This document shows positions 32,394-36,443 of a DNA stretch of 36,443 nucleotides, piece after piece (within the stretch, counting starts at the first letter, position 1; every line of letters starts with the position of its first letter). Location of the stretch: positions 1 through 36,443 of the forward strand of contig VXRE01000006.1 in the NCBI GenBank assembly GCA_009838635.1, written 5' to 3'. The translations under genes were made by a program, and so were the position numbers. The notes under the pieces are model-generated. The model was not told the origin of the DNA. It was given only the letters and a program-made list of their open reading frames with translations, and did not search any database. The DNA is from Acidimicrobiia bacterium (GTDB taxonomy: Bacteria; Actinomycetota; Acidimicrobiia; Spongiisociales; Spongiisociaceae).

Positions 32394-33446
32394 ATGCAGC
32401 AACTCGGTGACCGTCCGCTCGACTGGATCGACGGCGGCGTCTCGATGGTCGACCAGACGAGGCTTCCCGACCACTACGAGGTGATGCGGATCGAAACGGT
32501 CCCCGACATGGTGGCCGCCATCCGCCGCCTGTCCGTGCGGGGAGCGCCTGCCATCGGCGTGGCCGGGGCCCTCGGGGTGGCGCTGGCCATCAAGGCCCAC
32601 GGGACCTCCGGACCCGACTTCGACCGGGCGATCCACTCGCTGCGGGAAGCCCGACCCACCGCGGTGAACCTGGCCCGGATGGTGGACAGGGTGGCCCCCC
32701 TCGCCGAGCAAGGTCTGGACCGCGTGCTCGACGAGGCGCTCGCCGTCCGCGACGAGGAGATCGCCGCATCCGTATCCATGGGAGAGTACGGGGCCGACCT
32801 GGTGTCCGAGTTGGTCACCGAACGGGCAGCGGCCCGGGCGATGACGATCTGCAACACCGGGGGGTTGGCGACCATCGAGCGCGGTACCGCCTTGGCGGTC
32901 ATCCAGACCCTGCACGAGCGGGGCACGCTGGCGGAGGCTCTGGCGCTCGAGACTCGGCCGCTCCTCCAGGGCGCCCGCCTCACCGCCTGGGAGTTGGCCC
33001 GCATGGGCGCTCCCCACCGGATCCTGGTCGACTCCGCCGCCAACTTCATGCTGGCCCGGCGTCAAGCCGACGTGGTGCTCACCGGCGCCGACCGGATCGC
33101 CGCCAACGGTGACACGGCCAACAAGATCGGAACCTTCTCCCTGGCTCTCGGCGCCCGGTACGCCGGGGTCCCCTTCATCGTGGTCGCCCCGGAGTCGACC
33201 GTGGACATGGACACTCCCGGAGGTGACGCCATCCCCATCGAGGACCGCGACGCCGGAGAGGTGGTGTCCGTCCGGGACCGTGCTACCGCTCCTGCTAATA
33301 CCGACGCCGCCAACCCCGCCTTCGACATCACGCCGCACGCCCTGATCACCGCGATCGTGACCGATCGGCGGGTGGTCAGGATTGATCGAGGTGATAGCCT
33401 CCGGTCGGTGCCGCTCGGGGAGCTTCGCCGACCGGCCGACGAGTAG
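32394..33446 (+). CDS. mtnA: S-methyl-5-thioribose-1-phosphate isomerase
   Basis: LSVRGAPAIGVAGALGVA, CNTGGLATIERGTAL, ETRPLLQGARLTAWEL, GADRIAANGDTANKIGTFSLA. Confidence 0.93.
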   Translation: MQQLGDRPLDWIDGGVSMVDQTRLPDHYEVMRIETVPDMVAAIRRLSVRGAPAIGVAGALGVALAIKAHGTSGPDFDRAIHSLREARPTAVNLARMVDRVAPLAEQGLDRVLDEALAVRDEEIAASVSMGEYGADLVSELVTERAAARAMTICNTGGLATIERGTALAVIQTLHERGTLAEALALETRPLLQGARLTAWELARMGAPHRILVDSAANFMLARRQADVVLTGADRIAANGDTANKIGTFSLALGARYAGVPFIVVAPESTVDMDTPGGDAIPIEDRDAGEVVSVRDRATAPANTDAANPAFDITPHALITAIVTDRRVVRIDRGDSLRSVPLGELRRPADE

Positions 33447-33502
33447 TCAACACAGTCACAGACACACCAGCGGAACGTCCGCTCTGAGGGAGGAGAAACC
33501 CA

Positions 33503-34597
33503 ATGACCAGACCCCTGAAGATCCTGGTGCTCGTATTGGCGCTGGCCGTAGTGGGGGCCGCCTGCGGAGATTCCGGCGACGACGCGCCCGCCACCACAGC
33601 CGCGCCCGCCACCACAGCCGCGCCGACCACCACAGCCGCGCCGACCACCACGATGGCGCCCGAGGATCCGGTCAGCCTGATCTACGTCAGCCCCAACCCG
33701 TTGGGCGTGAACAACTTTCTGATTCTGGGCGAGGTGGGTACCCAGCGGGTCGCCGAGCGGCGCGGCGGGACGTGGAAGACCTTCGAGTCGGTGGACGACT
33801 CCACCCGGAGGGCCAACATAGAGGCAGCCATCGACGAGGCGCCTGACGTCATCGTTCTCACCACATTCACGCTCGTCGAGATGGCAGACGAGTACTCCAA
33901 GGCCAACCCCGACCAGAAGTTCATCATCATCGACGCTTGCCCGGACGAGCCGGCGCCCAACCTGCACTGCGGAGTCTTCCGCGAGCACGAAGGCGCCTTC
34001 CTGCTCGGAGTGATGGCCGGCCACCTGTCGGAGGCGAAGCAGATCGGCTCCGTGGTGGCCCTCGACATCCCGTTCTTCAAGCGGTGGTGGCAGAGCTTTG
34101 CCGAGGGAGCGCAGTCGGTTGATCCCGCTATCGAGAACTCGGTGGTGTTCATCGCCGGTGACAACCCGTTCTCCGACCCGGCACGCGCCAAGGAACTGGC
34201 GCTGTCGCTGGCGGCGCAGGGCCCCGACCACATCTTCGCGGTTGGCGCCGGATCCAATGGCGGTATCTTCGAAGCCGCCGCGGAGGCCGGCTTCCTCTCG
34301 TACGGCGTGGACGTCAACGAGTGTCCCAGCGCGCCCGGCTACATCATCGACAACAACCTGAAGGTGGTCGATGCGGTGGTCGAGCAGCTCCTCGACCAGG
34401 TACTGGACGGGACTGCCGGTCCGGTGGTGTCCTTCGGACTGTCCGAAGGCGGGACCGGGGTGATGGCCCTGCAACCGGGCCTGGCCGACAGCGAGTGTGT
34501 GATCGCCGACCATCCCGACATCGTCGAGGAGGTCCGCGCGGTAGCCGACGGAATCATCGACGGCTCGATCGTGGTCAACGATCCGTTGTTCGGCTGA
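33503..34597 (+). CDS. BMP-family ABC transporter substrate-binding lipoprotein (nucleoside type)
   Basis: Lipobox VVGAACG, TTAAP-repeat linker, BMP-family pattern (ALDIPFFKRWWQSFAEGAQS, GAGSNGGIFEAA, GVDVNECP); followed by ABC ATPase and permease. Confidence 0.88.
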   Translation: MTRPLKILVLVLALAVVGAACGDSGDDAPATTAAPATTAAPTTTAAPTTTMAPEDPVSLIYVSPNPLGVNNFLILGEVGTQRVAERRGGTWKTFESVDDSTRRANIEAAIDEAPDVIVLTTFTLVEMADEYSKANPDQKFIIIDACPDEPAPNLHCGVFREHEGAFLLGVMAGHLSEAKQIGSVVALDIPFFKRWWQSFAEGAQSVDPAIENSVVFIAGDNPFSDPARAKELALSLAAQGPDHIFAVGAGSNGGIFEAAAEAGFLSYGVDVNECPSAPGYIIDNNLKVVDAVVEQLLDQVLDGTAGPVVSFGLSEGGTGVMALQPGLADSECVIADHPDIVEEVRAVADGIIDGSIVVNDPLFG

Positions 34598-34608
34598 TCG
34601 GGAATCGG

Positions 34609-34644
34609 CGGCTCTCCAAGAGCCGTGAAGGCGGCTGATCCGCC
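34609..34644 (+). promoter_or_regulatory. Two adjacent intercistronic hairpins before the ABC ATPase start codon
   Basis: CGGCTCT(34609-34615)-cca-AGAGCCG(34619-34625); GGCGG(34630-34634)-ctgat-CCGCC(34640-34644) abutting GTG at 34645. Confidence 0.5.
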
Positions 34645-36168
34645 GTGACAGCGGCTCTCGAGTTCCGGGGAGTAACCAAGCGGTTCCCGGGTGTGCTCGC
34701 CAACGACGCAGTCGACATGACGGTGCGCGCCGGGGAGATCCACGCAGTGGTCGGGGAGAACGGGGCGGGCAAGACGACCCTGATGTCGATCCTGTTCGGC
34801 CTGCTCCCGGCCGACGCCGGCCACATCCTGGTGAACGGTGAACCGGCCCGGTTCGCGTCCGCCCTGGACGCTATCCGCGCCGGACTCGGGATGGTGCATC
34901 AGGCCTTCCGGCTCTTCCCCACGCTGACCGTCGCGGACAACGTGGTGTTCCGGGAGGAGCCCACGCGCAGTGGCCTGGTGGACCGGTCGGAGAGCATCCG
35001 GCAGGTGAGAGACGTCGCCGACCGGTACGGACTGGCGGTCGACCCGACCGAGGTGGTCGAGAACCTCCCGGTCGGGGTGTTACAGAGGGTCGAGATCCTC
35101 AAGGCTCTCTACCGGGACGCGCAGATCCTCATCCTGGACGAGCCGACCGCGGTGCTGACCCCCCAGGAGCGGGACAAGCTGTTCGAGGTGATCAGACTGC
35201 TCAGGGACTCCGGACGCACGATCCTGTTCATTACCCACAAGCTCGGCGAGGTGATGGCTCTGTCGGATCGAGTCACGGTCCTTCGTGACGGCCGCTCGGT
35301 CGCCCATCTCGTCACGGCCGACACGAGCCCCGAAGAGATCGCTCGGCACATGACCGGACGCGAGGTCGACCTGGACCGGAGGGCGCCTCAACACAGCCCG
35401 GGCCAAGCGGTGCTGGCGGTATCGGACCTCAGCGCTACCGGCGAGCATGGGCGGCCGGCTGTCCATGAGGCGTCGCTGGAGGTTCGTTCAGGTGAGATCG
35501 TCGGGATAGCAGGCGTAGCGGGCAACGGTCAGAGCGAGCTGATCGAGGTGATAGCGGGGCTACGGGCGGCGGACTCCGGCTCGGTGCACCTCAACGGCGT
35601 TGACATCACCCAAGCAGAGGTGTCGGCCCGCCGGTCCAGCGGCATGGCCTACGTACCGGAGGACCGCCACGGGGTGGGGACCAGCCACCGGGCCTCGGTG
35701 TGGGCCAACCTGCTGATGAGTCACCAGCGAGGACCGGCGTTCCAGCGGAGAGGCTGGTTCAACCTGCGGGCTGTCCGAAAGCACGCCCGCAACCTCATCA
35801 GCGCCTACGACATACGAACGGGCCCGATCGGCAGTCCCGTGTCCACCCTGTCGGGGGGCAACCTCCAGAAGGTCGTGGTGGCGCGCGAGATATCCCACGG
35901 GGCCCCGTTGTTGATCGCCGAGCAGCCCACCCGAGGGCTCGACATCGCGGCGATCGAGTTCATACACAGCCGTCTGATCCGGTTTCGGGATGACGGCGGA
36001 GCGGTGTTGATGGTGTCGGCCGAGTTGTCCGAGATCCTTGCCCTGAGCACCCGGATCCTGGTCATGTTCGAGGGCCGGATCGTCGTCGAGTTGGATCCTG
36101 CCGAGGTCACCGAGGCCGATGTCGGCGTGTACATGACCGGAGCGCACCAGGAGCACCCGGATGGCTGA
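34645..36168 (+). CDS. Nucleoside/sugar ABC transporter ATP-binding protein (two ABC domains)
   Basis: GENGAGKTTLMS, LPVGVLQRVEILKAL, ILILDEPTAVLTPQE; second domain GVAGNGQSELIE, LSGGNLQKVVVAREI. Confidence 0.93.
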   Translation: MTAALEFRGVTKRFPGVLANDAVDMTVRAGEIHAVVGENGAGKTTLMSILFGLLPADAGHILVNGEPARFASALDAIRAGLGMVHQAFRLFPTLTVADNVVFREEPTRSGLVDRSESIRQVRDVADRYGLAVDPTEVVENLPVGVLQRVEILKALYRDAQILILDEPTAVLTPQERDKLFEVIRLLRDSGRTILFITHKLGEVMALSDRVTVLRDGRSVAHLVTADTSPEEIARHMTGREVDLDRRAPQHSPGQAVLAVSDLSATGEHGRPAVHEASLEVRSGEIVGIAGVAGNGQSELIEVIAGLRAADSGSVHLNGVDITQAEVSARRSSGMAYVPEDRHGVGTSHRASVWANLLMSHQRGPAFQRRGWFNLRAVRKHARNLISAYDIRTGPIGSPVSTLSGGNLQKVVVAREISHGAPLLIAEQPTRGLDIAAIEFIHSRLIRFRDDGGAVLMVSAELSEILALSTRILVMFEGRIVVELDPAEVTEADVGVYMTGAHQEHPDG

Positions 36169-36443
36169 GGCTCAACCGACCCAGCGCCACAGCGCTGCCG
36201 CCAGGGTCGAGGCGGTGCTTTCCCATCCGGTTGTCTTCTCGCTGGTCTTCGCCTTCGTCCTGGGCTGGGTGATCGTCTACCTGACCGGAAACGATCCGGG
36301 CTTCGCCTACCGGGAGATGTACGACGGGGCCATCACGGGCTCAGGGCTGCGCAACACGCTAGGGAGAGCTGTTCCGATCGTCGGGATGGCCCTGGCAGTT
36401 TCGGTTGCCTTCCGGGCAGGGGTCATCAACCTGGGTGGGGAAG
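36161..36443 (+). CDS. ABC transporter permease (partial, runs off window)
   Basis: ATG at 36161 reads MAEAQPTQRHSAAARVEAVLSHPVVFSLVFAFVLGWVIVYLTGNDPGFAYREMYDGAITGSGLRNTLGRAVPIVGMALAVSFRAGVINLGGE. Confidence 0.85.
   Translation, partial: MAEAQPTQRHSAAARVEAVLSHPVVFSLVFAFVLGWVIVYLTGNDPGFAYREMYDGAITGSGLRNTLGRAVPIVGMALAVSVAFRAGVINLGGE

Noticed and set aside
35485-35560. Non-canonical Walker A (GVAGNGQSELIE) in second ABC domain
   Set aside because: Typical degenerate second site of nucleoside/sugar ABC ATPases of this family, not a defect.

Overview
GC-rich window with actinobacterial features (my inference from gene order: hadAB-like/trpT/secE/nusG order, TTAAP-rich lipoprotein linker). Left part (1-6836): metY (partial), metX, recR, dnaX, dgt and a mannose-1-phosphate guanylyltransferase. 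Centre (7082-22785), minus strand: a transcription/translation block read as tRNA-Tyr, tRNA-Thr, tRNA(CAT), tuf, rpmG, a fused HadA/HadB-like protein, an ECF sigma/anti-sigma pair, tRNA-Trp, secE, nusG, rplK, rplA, rplJ, rplL, rpoB, rpoC. Then htpX, with an in-frame amber codon before its conserved C-terminus, and a MidA-type methyltransferase. Right part (25020-36443): a divergent cluster encoding a BMP-type nucleoside ABC importer, MtnA, an MtaD-like deaminase, two nucleoside phosphorylases, a class II aldolase-SDR fusion, two SDRs, a DUF985 cupin and an ABM-domain protein. I interpret this as a candidate MTA/5'-deoxynucleoside salvage (DHAP-shunt-like) cluster. The most notable non-genic signals are arrays of TAG at exact 7-nt spacing (TAGTTKC)n at gene 3' ends, which place stops in all three frames; a 103-bp MITE-like inverted-repeat element; and a strong within-gene drift in codon third position in tuf. 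All calls come from reading the sequence; no searches were run.
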